A DNA stretch of 64,000 bases from contig CBDICG010000002.1 of assembly GCA_965277275.1 (NCBI GenBank), positions 3,348,001 through 3,412,000 on the forward strand, given 5' to 3'. The notes under the pieces are model-generated. The model searched no databases. It was given only the letters and a program-made list of their open reading frames with translations, and had not been told where the DNA came from. The DNA comes from HLUCCA09 sp965277275 (GTDB lineage: Bacteria; Pseudomonadota; Alphaproteobacteria; Rhodobacterales; Rhodobacteraceae). This document shows, one piece after another, positions 18,630-27,897 of the stretch; position 1 is the stretch's first letter; each line of letters opens with the position of its first letter. Position numbers and translations under genes: made by a program.

Positions 18630-18896
18630 TCAGAAGTTTTTTCCGAGCATCTCTTTCAGCGTGGCCACATCCATCATCTGTTCGGCCAGCATCTTCTTCA
18701 GCTTTGCGTTCTCAGCCTCCAGCGCCTTCAGCCGCTTGGCATCGGCGACCTCCATGCCGCCGTATTTGCGCCGCCAGTTGTAGAAGGTCGCGTCGCTGAT
18801 CCCGTGCCTGCGGCACAGATCCTGCGCCGAAACGCCAGCCTGATGTTCATTCAAAATCCCAATGATCTGCGCTTCGCTGAAACGGCTTCTCTTCAT
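18630..18896 (-). CDS. IS3-family OrfA (DNA-binding)
   Basis: An 88-residue protein: helix-turn-helix of the HTH_Tnp_1 type (KRSRFSEAQIIGILNEHQAG, then LCRRHGISDATFYNWRRKYG), followed by a leucine-zipper-like coiled coil (residues 52-75) used for multimerisation. The end of the gene carries a slippery heptamer A-AAA-AAC (18636-18642 on the plus strand), nine bases before the stop, that allows a -1 shift into the orfB frame. Confidence 0.92.
   Translation of the reverse strand: MKRSRFSEAQIIGILNEHQAGVSAQDLCRRHGISDATFYNWRRKYGGMEVADAKRLKALEAENAKLKKMLAEQMMDVATLKEMLGKNF
18636..18642 (-). promoter_or_regulatory. Programmed -1 ribosomal frameshift site (A AAA AAC)
   Basis: In the orfA frame the codons are GGA AAA AAC TTC TGA. 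A slip by one base at AAA-AAC gives CTT CTG AGG CCC and so on, which runs without a stop into the frame of orfB. This is the standard way IS3 elements make the OrfAB transposase. Confidence 0.75.
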
Positions 18897-18961
18897 CGTC
18901 TGTCTCCTCAGTTGAAGAACAGACTAACCTCAAACCGAGGACCTTTCTGGGGAGCAGGTCA

Positions 18962-19382
18962 CGATGTCGACAGACTTTTTTCTCGCGTTGATCAGTCTCT
19001 TGCCATCTCTTTTGAAAGAGGTGCATCCTCTTTAGATGCCATACTTGACGACGAGAACTTTCGCTTAGAGTCGGGCCTGCAAAGGACAAATTTGGCTCTC
19101 AGAAACCTTGAGGGGCGAGGGCTAATTGTTGATCCCATTGTAGAAACAATTGGAATGTTCTCTATTGCCGTGGTGGGAGTTCTTCCCCTTTCATTCACAA
19201 AGCGAACTAACGATGGAGACGTCGTGTACCGCAAAATATCTGCAATGATTTGGGAGTATGAGTACCTAAATGAGCAGGAGAAGCAGACGGTCTCGTTTCA
19301 TGTAAAAGCTGACAAGCTGGTTGGCGCGATCAAGTACGGTGTCGCCAAAGCCAATAAGATTTTGAATGGTGATGACGGGTAG
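18962..19382 (+). pseudogene. C-terminal fragment of an unknown gene, 5' end lost to the IS3 element
   Basis: The frame is open from the IS boundary to TAG at 19380-19382, giving about 139 residues starting DVDRLFSRVDQSLAISFERG. The segment LALRNLEGRGLIVDPI could be part of a winged-helix domain, but this is a guess. No start codon with a ribosome site is visible near the IS edge, so this is best read as a truncated gene. It ends nine bases before the ATG of the PHP-ATPase gene, so the two were probably one operon and may have worked together. Confidence 0.6.
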
Positions 19383-19391
19383 AGTGAGCGA

Positions 19392-22300
19392 ATGAAGATC
19401 GACGCTAGCGCTCAAGCCCCCACCCTGACCCTTGGATCGATGTGGAGACGATGGGATCCGCATATCCATGCACCCGGCACGACACTCAACGATCAATTCG
19501 GTGGCGCTGACGCATGGGAAACCTATCTTACCGCGATTGAAGCCAGTGATCCCAAGATCGAGGCTCTTGGTGTCACCGACTACTACCTTCTCGACACGTA
19601 TCGTGAGGTTCTAAAGTACAAAGCGTGCGGCCGGTTGGCGGATGTCACCACTATCTTTCCCAACATTGAGCTACGCCTTACAACGCGGGCGGCCAATGGT
19701 TTTGTCAACATCCATCTCCTCATCGATCCAAGCGAAGACGATCATATCGAAGCGTCTGAGCGGTTCCTCGGGTTGCTGGAATTTGAGGCCCACGGAGACA
19801 TCTTCAAATGCACCCGCGACGACTTTATTCGATTGGGTCGCAAATATTTGGGTACGGATGCATCGGAAAAGGCACTCGTTGCAGAAGGAGCGAACCAGTT
19901 CAAAGTCGAATTTGCACAGCTCAAGAATATCTACAGGAAATCCGATTGGGCGAAAGAAAACGTTCTGATCGCAGTCGCCGGTGGCAAAGATGACGGCACA
20001 TCCGGGTTGCGCCAAGCCTCTGATGCAACCCTGCGTGCCGAAATCGAGAAGTTCGCTCATATCATCTTTGCGAGCAGCATTGCCCAACGTGAATTCTGGA
20101 CGGGCAAACGGCCGGCTATTTCCGTCCAAGGTCTCAAGGATCGTTATGACGGCTGCAAGCCCTGCCTGCATGGATCTGACGCGCACCGACCCGATGAGGT
20201 CGGCCAGCCGGATCAGAACCGGTATTCTTGGGTGAAGGGTGTTGCGACATTTGATGCCCTGCGTCAGGCCTGTATCGATCCCGAATATCGCGCTTTCGTT
20301 GCAGATGCGCCCCCGGCTGGTGCCCTCCCCTCGCAGGTGATAAGCTCGATCACAGTATCCGGTGCCGATTGGGTAAAAACGCCTACCGTTCCTCTCAATC
20401 CGGGACTTGTTACCATCATCGGTGCCCGCGGCTCGGGCAAAACTGCTCTTGCTGACATCATTGCCGCCGCCTGCGATGCCGTCCCGACCACCGTCTGGTT
20501 CGACAGCAAAGACGTCCTGAAAACGCCGTCCTTTCTTGGCCGCGCCAAGCCACTTGTCGGATCAGCCCGCGCGATCCTCGCATGGGGCAGCGGCGAGGGC
20601 GTCGAACGCGCCCTTGATGGTTCCGACGCTGGACAACTGTCCGCCTATCCCCGTGCGCGGTATCTTTCCCAACAGTTCGTCGAGGATCTTTGTTCTTCGA
20701 CTGGCATTTCCGATGGCCTGGTCCACGAGATTGAACGCGTTGTCTATCAGGCGCATGACCCTGACAGCACGGATGGGGTCACAGACTTCACCGAGCTTCG
20801 ATACCAAAACACGCACCGTTTCCGGCAATCGCGGGATCGGGAGGAGGCTGCCATTGCTGACCTTTCCGATCACATCGCCACCGAGTTGGAGAACGAGGCC
20901 AAAATCGCCGGCTTGAAACAGCAGGTCGCCCAGAAAACGAAGCTGATCGCAGATCAAACCGCCGACAAAGGCAAACTCAAACTTACCGGCAAGCCCGAGT
21001 TCATTACACGGCACGACGCGCTGGTGACAGCCGAGGCCAATCTGCGCCGGACCATCAATGCTCTGTCTGAAAAGCGCCGCGCTTATGTCGCCCTCCAAGA
21101 CGAAGTAGCAAGTGTCCGCGCCACAACCGCGCCTGAGATGCTGCGCCAGACCAAAGAAAAGTACCTCAAAGGCAGTATGACTGACACCCAGTGGAACCAG
21201 TTCCTTTTGGTCTATGATGGCGATGTTGATGCAACTCTGCGCACGGTGATAGAAGATACAGGCAGAGAAATTCAGCGCCTCACAGGCGATGCCGTCGTGT
21301 GCGAGGATCAAAAGACCCCCTTGATCGCGCCCGATCAAGATATGCAGGCCGTGACCCTAAACAGGCTCACGGCCGAGATTGCTCGCCTGTCAAAACTCAT
21401 CACTGCCGACGAGCACGTCCGGAAACAACTGCAAACCGCGACCGCGACCATTGCGCGGGAAACGGCAGCGCTCAAAAAACTGCATACGACACTGACCTCC
21501 GCCGAAGGTGCGGCAGCGCGCCGGAAAGACCTGCAGAGCCAGCGGATCGACTGCTATGAGCGGATTCTTCAAGCCATCATTAACGAGCAAACCGCTTTGC
21601 AGGAGCTTTACCAGCCTTTGTTGAAGCGGCTTGAAGCCACGTCCGGCACGCTGAGCAAACTGCAATTTTCGGTGACGCGCGTCGTGGATATCGAAAAATG
21701 GGGTCGCTTTGGCGAAGAGAACCTTTTCGACAAGCGCCGCAAAGGGGCAATCCAAGGCGTCGGGTCGCTCACCGCCCTCGCCGCCGAGCAGCTCGCACCT
21801 GCATGGAAAACTGGATCCGCCGCTGACGTACGTGCGGCAATGGAAGCGTTCATGGCAGCCTATGCTGCAGAACTTCTTTCCCACGCCCCTTTTGAAAAGA
21901 CCGAAAAAGCTGAATTGTGCAACTGGATGAACCAGTTTGCCCATTGGCTGTTCGCTACGGATCACATTACCGTCCGCTATGAGATCGGCTATGACGGCGT
22001 CGATATTCGCAAGCTGTCGCCGGGCACACGCGGTATCGTACTCTTGCTGCTGTATCTGGCGCTGGATGACCAGGATGATCGCCCGCTCATAATCGACCAA
22101 CCGGAAGAGAACCTCGACCCAAAGTCCGTGAACGACGAATTGGTGCCTCTCTTCATCGAAGCCAAGAAGCGCCGTCAGGTTATCATGGTCACCCACAACG
22201 CTAATCTTGTGGTAAATACAGATGCAGATCAGATTGTCATTGCTGAGGCAGGGCCGCATGCATTGGGTGGGTTGCCGCCCATCACATACCATGGGGCCGG

Positions 22301-22406
22301 GTTGGACGACCGGAAAATCCGAGCCGAGGTGTGCGAGATCCTTGAAGGGGGTGAACCTGCGTTTCAGGACCGCGCGCGCAGGTTGCGGGTCGAAATGGAG
22401 AGGTAA
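19392..22406 (+). CDS. PHP-domain plus SMC/Rad50-like ATPase (TrlF-like; candidate defence protein)
   Basis: A 1,004-residue two-part protein. Residues 15-290 look like a PHP metal-dependent phosphoesterase: WDPHIHAPGT near 17-26 (HxH), LGVTDYYLLD near 56, IFPNIELR near 87, VNIHLLI near 103 and CLHGSDAHRPDE near 257 with the SDxH metal ligand. The second part is an ABC/SMC-type ATPase: Walker A GARGSGKT near 344, a long coiled-coil arm (roughly 465-760), the signature LSPGTRG near 876, Walker B PLIIDQPEENLDPKS near 897 and the H-loop VTHNANLVVN near 934. The domain order resembles what databases call TrlF-family AAA-like ATPases; I recall no experimentally proven activity. It could be an ATP-gated nuclease or phosphoesterase. 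Its GC content is lower than the core genes and it sits among mobile DNA. Confidence 0.85.
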   Translation: MKIDASAQAPTLTLGSMWRRWDPHIHAPGTTLNDQFGGADAWETYLTAIEASDPKIEALGVTDYYLLDTYREVLKYKACGRLADVTTIFPNIELRLTTRAANGFVNIHLLIDPSEDDHIEASERFLGLLEFEAHGDIFKCTRDDFIRLGRKYLGTDASEKALVAEGANQFKVEFAQLKNIYRKSDWAKENVLIAVAGGKDDGTSGLRQASDATLRAEIEKFAHIIFASSIAQREFWTGKRPAISVQGLKDRYDGCKPCLHGSDAHRPDEVGQPDQNRYSWVKGVATFDALRQACIDPEYRAFVADAPPAGALPSQVISSITVSGADWVKTPTVPLNPGLVTIIGARGSGKTALADIIAAACDAVPTTVWFDSKDVLKTPSFLGRAKPLVGSARAILAWGSGEGVERALDGSDAGQLSAYPRARYLSQQFVEDLCSSTGISDGLVHEIERVVYQAHDPDSTDGVTDFTELRYQNTHRFRQSRDREEAAIADLSDHIATELENEAKIAGLKQQVAQKTKLIADQTADKGKLKLTGKPEFITRHDALVTAEANLRRTINALSEKRRAYVALQDEVASVRATTAPEMLRQTKEKYLKGSMTDTQWNQFLLVYDGDVDATLRTVIEDTGREIQRLTGDAVVCEDQKTPLIAPDQDMQAVTLNRLTAEIARLSKLITADEHVRKQLQTATATIARETAALKKLHTTLTSAEGAAARRKDLQSQRIDCYERILQAIINEQTALQELYQPLLKRLEATSGTLSKLQFSVTRVVDIEKWGRFGEENLFDKRRKGAIQGVGSLTALAAEQLAPAWKTGSAADVRAAMEAFMAAYAAELLSHAPFEKTEKAELCNWMNQFAHWLFATDHITVRYEIGYDGVDIRKLSPGTRGIVLLLLYLALDDQDDRPLIIDQPEENLDPKSVNDELVPLFIEAKKRRQVIMVTHNANLVVNTDADQIVIAEAGPHALGGLPPITYHGAGLDDRKIRAEVCEILEGGEPAFQDRARRLRVEMER

Positions 22407-22831
22407 GTGACTTCGGGTGGGTTGCCGTTTGCAGTCAGCTCTCATCCGTGTGGTTGAACGAAGCACAAAACTGCCAACAAGGCTCTACGCTTAGCGGATA
22501 CTCTCGAGAACGCAGCGAACTTCCGTATTCACAAAGAAGGTTCACCGAACAGAACCGGAGACCGATCCGGCCCGCGAAAGTCCGCTTAAGCCGTCTCTCG
22601 AAATTCGTACCGCGAGGCAGCTAATGTCGGCTCTCCGCCCTTCCTGCAAGCCAGACAGAGCAGCTATGGGCCTGCTCGCAATGCAGCTGCGCTGTCGTAG
22701 TGCTATGTAGTCTCGGCAAGGTTCAAGCGGTACGGCGGAGGGGTAGTGACCGACTAGGATCATGAAGATGGGCGTTCCAACATGCGATCCACTGAGCAGG
22801 AGAGGTCCGCTGCCACAAAGCTCGGACCCGG
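22407..22831. other. Non-coding stretch between the ATPase gene and the HAD pseudogene
   Basis: About 425 bases with no open frame that I can support and no clear terminator or repeat. Probably decayed sequence of the accessory region. Confidence 0.4.
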
Positions 22832-23460
22832 CTAATAGCGGCATTCATCACCTGCACGGTATTTGCCGGTCTGCACCAAGACGCCGGTCCCTAGTCCCGC
22901 ACGCAGCGCGCCCGCCACATCGCTCTCGGCGTCTTCGCCGACCATCACGGCCTCGGACGGCGCGCATCCAAGAGTGGCCACGGCCCCGAGGAAGAACTCC
23001 GGTGCCGGCTTGCCGAGCACGAGGGCTTGCGTGCAGCTGGCATGCTCCAGCGCCCGCACGAAGGCGCCGGCCTCGATCTCGCGGAAGGCGGCGTTGAGCC
23101 GGTCGTAGGTGAAGAGGGGCCCGCGTCGCCAAGCACGACCGCCACGTTGCCCGTCTTCGGACAGGCATCGAAGTCCTCTTGGAGATCCGGGTGAACGAGG
23201 AGGTGCGGCTAGCAGCGCTCTCTTGCCAACCAGTCGCACGCGACGGCGGCTGGGATCAGCACATCGCTAGGCGTCACATCGACACCCATCGAGATGAGCG
23301 GCGCAATGATCTTACGCTTGGACTGACGAGTGGAGTTGGTGAGGAACCGAACCGGCAGTCCGGCCTCGCGCAACCGACCAACGGCCTCAGGTGCGCCGGG
23401 GATCACTGACGACCCGTCGTAGACCACGCCTGCGATATCGAGGAGAACGCCACGGATCAT
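22832..23460 (-). pseudogene. HAD-superfamily (type IIA) phosphatase, frameshifted
   Basis: The minus-strand N-terminal piece (23460 downward) reads MIRGVLLDIAGVVYDGSSVI, with the DxDG-type HAD motif I changed to DIAGVVYD, then VRFLTNSTRQSKRKI (motif II). That frame stops at TAG after LARERC. A second frame carries HPDLQEDFDACPKTGNVAVV and a third carries LFTYDRLNAAFREIEAGAF, LVLGKPAPEFFLGAV (motif III lysine) and MVGEDAESDVAGALRAGLGT (motif IV). At least two frameshifts are thus needed to rebuild one protein of about 210-260 residues. The family resembles LHPP/HDHD2-type phosphatases. It is an isolated broken gene at the edge of the mobile region. Confidence 0.8.
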
Positions 23461-23566
23461 GTTACATTTTCAAGCACTTGGGCTATGCTCGCCAAGGTGC
23501 GGCGGCTCCCCATCTGATAGACGATCTTGACCTCCGTAGGTCACTCGAATATCTAAGACATGTTGA

Positions 23567-23641
<75 letters not shown>

Positions 23642-23730
23642 AGAACCATACCCGATAAATCACCTACAAAGCCATCTGGAAATCTCCGACAAACTACCGA
23701 CACAATTAGATTTCTTGACTTTTGCCTCTC

Positions 23731-23777
23731 TGTCTTCCAAGCTTAAGGTGCGTGTTCGACTCCCGCTACCCGCTCCA
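23731..23777 (+). repeat. Degraded copy of the tRNA-Gly 3' half (candidate attachment-site remnant)
   Basis: The sequence TGTCTTCCAAGCTTAAGG followed by TGTTCGACTCCCGCTACCCGCTCCA resembles the tRNA from its anticodon loop to CCA, with about a quarter of bases changed. No matching 5' acceptor strand or D arm is found upstream, so it is not a working tRNA gene. A duplicated tRNA 3' end is the classic scar of an integrated element. Confidence 0.6.
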
Positions 23778-24208
23778 GCAAACTCCCACAAAACTAAATG
23801 GCTCGCGAAGACGGAGTCCGGCGATCCGGCTTTCCTGTTCACTGGCGGAGCTTTCTCGCAGGGGCCGATAGATGCGTTGTCATACTTCGGCTGGGCTTAC
23901 CAAGCCGTGCATCGATAGCCTCGAGCTATGCGAACCGCACGGGCTGTGCGCGGACGTCCATGGGGGGCGTGCACTCATGGGCGGTAGGGCGAGCGCTCTT
24001 GCTGAAGGGATTACGGGCGGGCGGGCAATGGAGGTTGCACAGGAGCCAAGGGGGGACATTGTGCAGCGCTTGCCACGGGTCTGGTTGGGCCCCTGAGCCC
24101 GCATGTAGTGGCAGTTTCATTGCGTATACTTCTCACGGCCTTATGCGCGGCGTGCCCGTGATGCGCGGCAGGGCGCGCGCCACACGCATTCTCGGCAAGT
24201 GGTCTGGA
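23778..24208. other. Non-coding stretch between the tRNA scar and pxpC
   Basis: About 430 bases with no protein frame I can support. It lies just downstream of the minus-strand pxp operon but I see no clear hairpin terminator. Confidence 0.4.
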
Positions 24209-25216
24209 TCAGCCGGAAACGACGCCGCTGATCAGCTGGTAGGACAGAAGATCGCGTATCTCTCGCGGGTCCCGGATCAAGGCCGTCACCTGCGAAGGCA
24301 GGGCGTGGCGCGTTTTGGCGGCACGAGCCTCGATCTCCTCGGCCTCCGGCAGGGAGACGAAGGCGAATTTCAGGCTCGCCCCGGCAGGCGCCTGGGCAAC
24401 CCTTGGCAGATCCGAAGGCAGAACTGAGCCGATCCGTGGGTAGCCGCCCACCGTCTGGCATTCGCTCATCAGGACAAAGGGCGTGCCGTCTCCAGTGATC
24501 TGGATGTCCCCGGGGACGATGACCTCCGACAAGATGCTCAGGCCGCTCTCGAGCGAGAACCCCTCGCCTTCGAAGCTGAGCCGCGCGCCCATCCGGTTCG
24601 AGCGTGTGTCGCGGCGAAAGACCGTGGATTGAAACCGCGCGATCGCTTCGGGGGCGAAGAGATCCGTTTGCAGGCTCGCGACCATACGGATCAGGCCCCC
24701 ATCGAACCGCGGATCGCGCGGCAACGTCCGGTTGGCTCCGGCGCCAAAGCCCGCATCCGGCCCGATCAGAAGCTCTTCAGGGGCCATAACCGGCCGCCCG
24801 ATCCCCGCGGAAAGGTGCGTGCTGCGCGATCCAAGCACCTCCGGCGTTGCCACCCCTCCACCCACGGAGAGATACCCATAGACCCCGGACTCCGCCGGGC
24901 CGACACTCAGGACAGAGCCAGCGCGCATCAGATGGCTGGCGTTCCAGGCCAGTCTCTCGTCATCAAGCGCCGCCCGCATGGGAGCGCCCGTCAGCGCAAT
25001 TCGAAGATCCTCGCTGGCGGAGAACTCCCCTCCCATCTGCGCCATCTCGAGTGCGGCAAAAGACGGGTCCTGCCCAAGAAGCGCGGCCCCTTCGTGAAGC
25101 GCGATCGGATCAGCCGCCCCGCCTTTCGAGATGCCGAACGTCAGGTGGCCGGGGCGCCCAAGGTCCTGAACGGTCATTCCCGGCGAAGATCGCCGCACGT
25201 GGAGCACCCGGCTCAT
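24209..25216 (-). CDS. pxpC: 5-oxoprolinase subunit PxpC (biotin-dependent carboxylase-like, KipA family)
   Basis: A 335-residue protein of the KipA/AHS2 family, normal in length. Near the N-terminus it has TVQDLGRPGHLTFGISKGGA (residues 15-34), the family signature, and near the middle the SVGPAESGVYGYLSVGGGVA pattern. QTVGGYPRIGSVLPSDLPRV near 261 is another conserved block. With PxpB it forms the complex that, with PxpA, hydrolyses 5-oxoproline to glutamate using ATP. Its ATG overlaps the pxpB stop (25213-25216). It is the last gene of the operon. Confidence 0.92.
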   Translation of the reverse strand: MSRVLHVRRSSPGMTVQDLGRPGHLTFGISKGGAADPIALHEGAALLGQDPSFAALEMAQMGGEFSASEDLRIALTGAPMRAALDDERLAWNASHLMRAGSVLSVGPAESGVYGYLSVGGGVATPEVLGSRSTHLSAGIGRPVMAPEELLIGPDAGFGAGANRTLPRDPRFDGGLIRMVASLQTDLFAPEAIARFQSTVFRRDTRSNRMGARLSFEGEGFSLESGLSILSEVIVPGDIQITGDGTPFVLMSECQTVGGYPRIGSVLPSDLPRVAQAPAGASLKFAFVSLPEAEEIEARAAKTRHALPSQVTALIRDPREIRDLLSYQLISGVVSG

Positions 25217-25938
25217 TCCAATGCCTCCCGGATCGCACCGCCGTTCGGATCGTCGCCAATCGCCGCCAGATCGTCGGGCGACACGGCGTCGAACGTCACC
25301 TCATCCCCCGGTTTCAGGACGAACGGCGCTTCGGCGTCCGGACGAAAGAGCCGCAGCCGCGTCTGGCCGATCTGCCGCCAACCTGTGGGCGTGTTGTTGG
25401 GGAACAGCACAAGCTGCCGGATCGCCACGCAAAGCCCCCCCCGCGGAACTTCGGCCGTTAGCTTCGATTGCCGAGGGATATCCCATTCTGGCGGCAATTC
25501 TCCCAGATAGGGCATGCCGGGGGAAAATCCGATGGTCAACACCCGCAGCCGGGCGCTGGTGACAGACGAGATCGCGGCCGCCTCGCTCAACCCGGCCAAC
25601 GCCGCAGCCTCCTGCAACTGCGGCCCGGCATCCCCGCCAAAGGCCGCAGGGATGCGCCAAAGGGCCCGCCCTTCTGGCAGGGGCGCGCTGAACCAGTCGC
25701 GCTCGCTGAGCAGGGCCTCGAGCCGGGCTTGCATGGCCGCATGCGGCACGTGCAAGGGGTCGAACCTCAGATATGCCGATGCCAGGGAGGTCGTGGTTTC
25801 GAGCACACCGTCCAGCTCGGCAGCCTCAAGGGCCCCGCGAAATGCGAGCGCGGCCTTGTTGGTGGCGTCGTCAAGCCGGTCGCCGAACGTCACGAGAAAC
25901 CCGTCGAACCCTGCCGTCCTGATGATCGGCTGCGCCAC
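25213..25938 (-). CDS. pxpB: 5-oxoprolinase subunit PxpB (KipI family)
   Basis: A 241-residue KipI/AHS1-family protein. Visible family features include VLTIGFSPGMPYLGELPPE near residue 150, IPRQSKLTAEVPRGGLCVAI near 170 and PTGWRQIGQTRLRLFRPD near 197. It is the ATP-handling partner of PxpC in 5-oxoprolinase. The gene lies 12 bases after the DUF2848 gene and overlaps pxpC by four bases. The metal-type PxpA subunit, normally found beside these two, is absent from the cluster. Confidence 0.9.
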   Translation of the reverse strand: MAQPIIRTAGFDGFLVTFGDRLDDATNKAALAFRGALEAAELDGVLETTTSLASAYLRFDPLHVPHAAMQARLEALLSERDWFSAPLPEGRALWRIPAAFGGDAGPQLQEAAALAGLSEAAAISSVTSARLRVLTIGFSPGMPYLGELPPEWDIPRQSKLTAEVPRGGLCVAIRQLVLFPNNTPTGWRQIGQTRLRLFRPDAEAPFVLKPGDEVTFDAVSPDDLAAIGDDPNGGAIREALE

Positions 25939-25950
25939 GCCTGCTCTCCT

Positions 25951-26604
25951 CTAGGCGACGGATGGCAGGGCGGTGACCGTGTACGCGAGCGAGATCGTCC
26001 GGCCGCGCACCGGGTCTGTCAGTGCCATCCGGTATCCACCGGCCGGGCGCACACCTCCGATCGCCGAAAGCGTTCCGCACAGCATCGCCGCATTCTCGGT
26101 AAGGTCCGCGCCCTCGATCAGACCGGGCAGCGGGCGGATGTTGGCCATTGCGCCGTCCTGATAGCGCACCCAAGTGCCGTCTTCCTCGATGTCGCAGGTC
26201 AGGACGAGGTCATCGAGGTGGTCGGCCACCTCGGACCATGCCCAGAGCGTGTCACTTACGGGCTTGGCGCAGATCTGCTTGGACGCGGCCACCGACACTG
26301 CCTCAAGCGCCCGGTCGGTGTGATCGGACGCAAGCCCGAGCCACAGCGCGCCCCCGGCGCGGATCACCAGTGGCTCGACCTCGCCTGAACTGTCAGCCCC
26401 GAGCACCTCAATGGCGGAGGCCTGCGTGAGCAGGTCACGCGAAACCCGGTAATAGAGCGGCACCCCGGATGGCGGTGCCACGCCGATCTCGGCCAGTTCA
26501 GCAATGTGATGATCGACAGCGGCCCTGTCCCGCCCTGTCCAGCCTGCCACGACGACATGGCCGAGGTCGAAGTCCCGTGGGCCTTCCGGTGTCTGGAACT
26601 GCAT
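25951..26604 (-). CDS. DUF2848 family protein
   Basis: A 217-residue soluble protein matching DUF2848 in length and pattern: VVVAGWTGRDRAAVDHHIAELAE near residue 18, VPLYYRVSRDLLTQA near 48, LGLASDHTDR near 88, KQICAKPVSDTLWAWSEV near 109. The family resembles the fumarylacetoacetate hydrolase-related fold, but its reaction is not known to me. It lies three bases after dctM and 12 before pxpB, so it is fully inside the operon and sits where pxpA might be expected. Confidence 0.85.
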   Translation of the reverse strand: MQFQTPEGPRDFDLGHVVVAGWTGRDRAAVDHHIAELAEIGVAPPSGVPLYYRVSRDLLTQASAIEVLGADSSGEVEPLVIRAGGALWLGLASDHTDRALEAVSVAASKQICAKPVSDTLWAWSEVADHLDDLVLTCDIEEDGTWVRYQDGAMANIRPLPGLIEGADLTENAAMLCGTLSAIGGVRPAGGYRMALTDPVRGRTISLAYTVTALPSVA

Positions 26605-26607
26605 CGG

Positions 26608-27897
26608 TCAACCTCCACTCAGCACGGACGGTAGATAGAGCGCAATGGATGGAAACAGGATCAAGAGCGCAACCATGATCAGCATCGCGATCACGTAAGG
26701 AATGGCGCCGACCATCACTTCGCTCATCTTCCCCGATTTTCGCGCGCCCTGAACGACGTAGAGGTTCAATCCAACCGGCGGGGTGATCAGAGCCATTTCG
26801 ATGAGCACGATCATCAGGATGCCGAACCAGATCGGATCAAACCCCTGCGCGACCACGAGCGGCACGATGATCGGGATCGTCACAACCATCAGCGACAGCG
26901 TTTCGATGAAGAATCCCAGGACGATATAGATGACGACAACGACGAGGATCAAACCCATCGGGGAGAGCCCGAGCCCGTCCAGAAGCATCTGCAATTCCCG
27001 GCCGAGGCCAGCGGAGGCGAGCGTGAAGTTCAGGAAAGAGGCGCCGATCACCACGAGCATGATCATCGAGGTGATCTTCACTGTGCCCAGGATGCTCTCG
27101 GCGAACATCCTCGTGCTGACCCCTCCGAAGATCGCTGCGATGAGAATGGCGCCCATGACGCCAACGGCAGCGGCCTCAGTCGGCGTTGCCCAGCCCTTGT
27201 AGATCGTGCCGATAATGATCGTGAAGAGCAGGATGATCGGTACCAGCTGCACCAGGGCCCGCAGCATTTCGGAGAACGGGAAGGTGCGCCTGGTGCCGCC
27301 CAACTCGGGCCGCATCGTGCAGATGACAGCCGTGATCGCCATGAATCCGAGCGCCAGCGCAATCCCCGGGACGAGCCCGGCAAGAAAAAGCTGCGGGATC
27401 GAGGTCTGCGTGAGAAAGCCATAGACGATGAGGTTGATCGACGGCGGGATCATGATGCCGAGGGTGCCGCCTGCCGCGATTGCCCCCGAGAAGAGCCTCG
27501 GATCGTAGCCGAGTTTTTCGGCCTGCGGCATGGCCACCGTCGCGACCGTCGCCGCCGTGGCCACCGATGAGCCCGACGTGGCGGAGAACATCGTCGCCGT
27601 GGCGACATTGGCATGAACGAGGCCGCCGGGCAGCCAGCTCACCCACCGATCGAGCGCCGAATACGTCCGCGTCGCGATCCCCGAGCGTACAAGGATTTCG
27701 CCCAGCAAGACAAAGAAAGGGATGGCGATGAGCGTGGCGTTGTTCGAGGTCGACCACACAAGGTTGCCCAGGCCACGGATCAGCGGAAACGGGCTGAAGA
27801 ACGCGTCCACCCCGAAGCCGAGCAGAAAGAGCACGATGCCCACGGGGATCGACAGGGCCAGAAGGCCAAGCAGGCCGGCGGAAATGGCGAGGATCAT
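26608..27897 (-). CDS. dctM: TRAP transporter large membrane subunit DctM
   Basis: The start used is the ATG at 27897 (MILAISAGLLGLLALSIPVG), which overlaps the dctQ stop by four bases; a longer frame upstream of it is out of keeping with the family. This gives 429 residues with about 12 membrane segments. The family pattern PFFVLLGEILVRSGIATR near 64, YDPRLFSGAIAAGGTLGIMI near 124, PSINLIVYG near 145 and LITPPVGLNLYVVQG near 370 is clear. DctM carries the substrate across the inner membrane with sodium, fed by the DctP protein. Confidence 0.93.
   Translation of the reverse strand: MILAISAGLLGLLALSIPVGIVLFLLGFGVDAFFSPFPLIRGLGNLVWSTSNNATLIAIPFFVLLGEILVRSGIATRTYSALDRWVSWLPGGLVHANVATATMFSATSGSSVATAATVATVAMPQAEKLGYDPRLFSGAIAAGGTLGIMIPPSINLIVYGFLTQTSIPQLFLAGLVPGIALALGFMAITAVICTMRPELGGTRRTFPFSEMLRALVQLVPIILLFTIIIGTIYKGWATPTEAAAVGVMGAILIAAIFGGVSTRMFAESILGTVKITSMIMLVVIGASFLNFTLASAGLGRELQMLLDGLGLSPMGLILVVVVIYIVLGFFIETLSLMVVTIPIIVPLVVAQGFDPIWFGILMIVLIEMALITPPVGLNLYVVQGARKSGKMSEVMVGAIPYVIAMLIMVALLILFPSIALYLPSVLSGG

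Larger units (their letters stand above)
17759..18961 (-). mobile_element. IS3-family insertion sequence, apparently intact
   Basis: Inverted ends TGACCTGCTCCCC (17759-17771) and GGGGAGCAGGTCA (18949-18961) bound about 1.2 kb with orfA and orfB on the minus strand. The IS3 hallmark TG...CA ends are present. The flanking triplets (ACG on the left, CGA on the right) do not form a clean duplication, and the left flank is an IS481 piece whose continuation is missing on the right, so a deletion or recombination event has occurred at this copy. Confidence 0.88.

Noticed and set aside
23731..23777. A second working tRNA-Gly gene
   Set aside because: No 5' acceptor strand or D arm is present upstream and the stems carry mismatches, so it is a remnant only.
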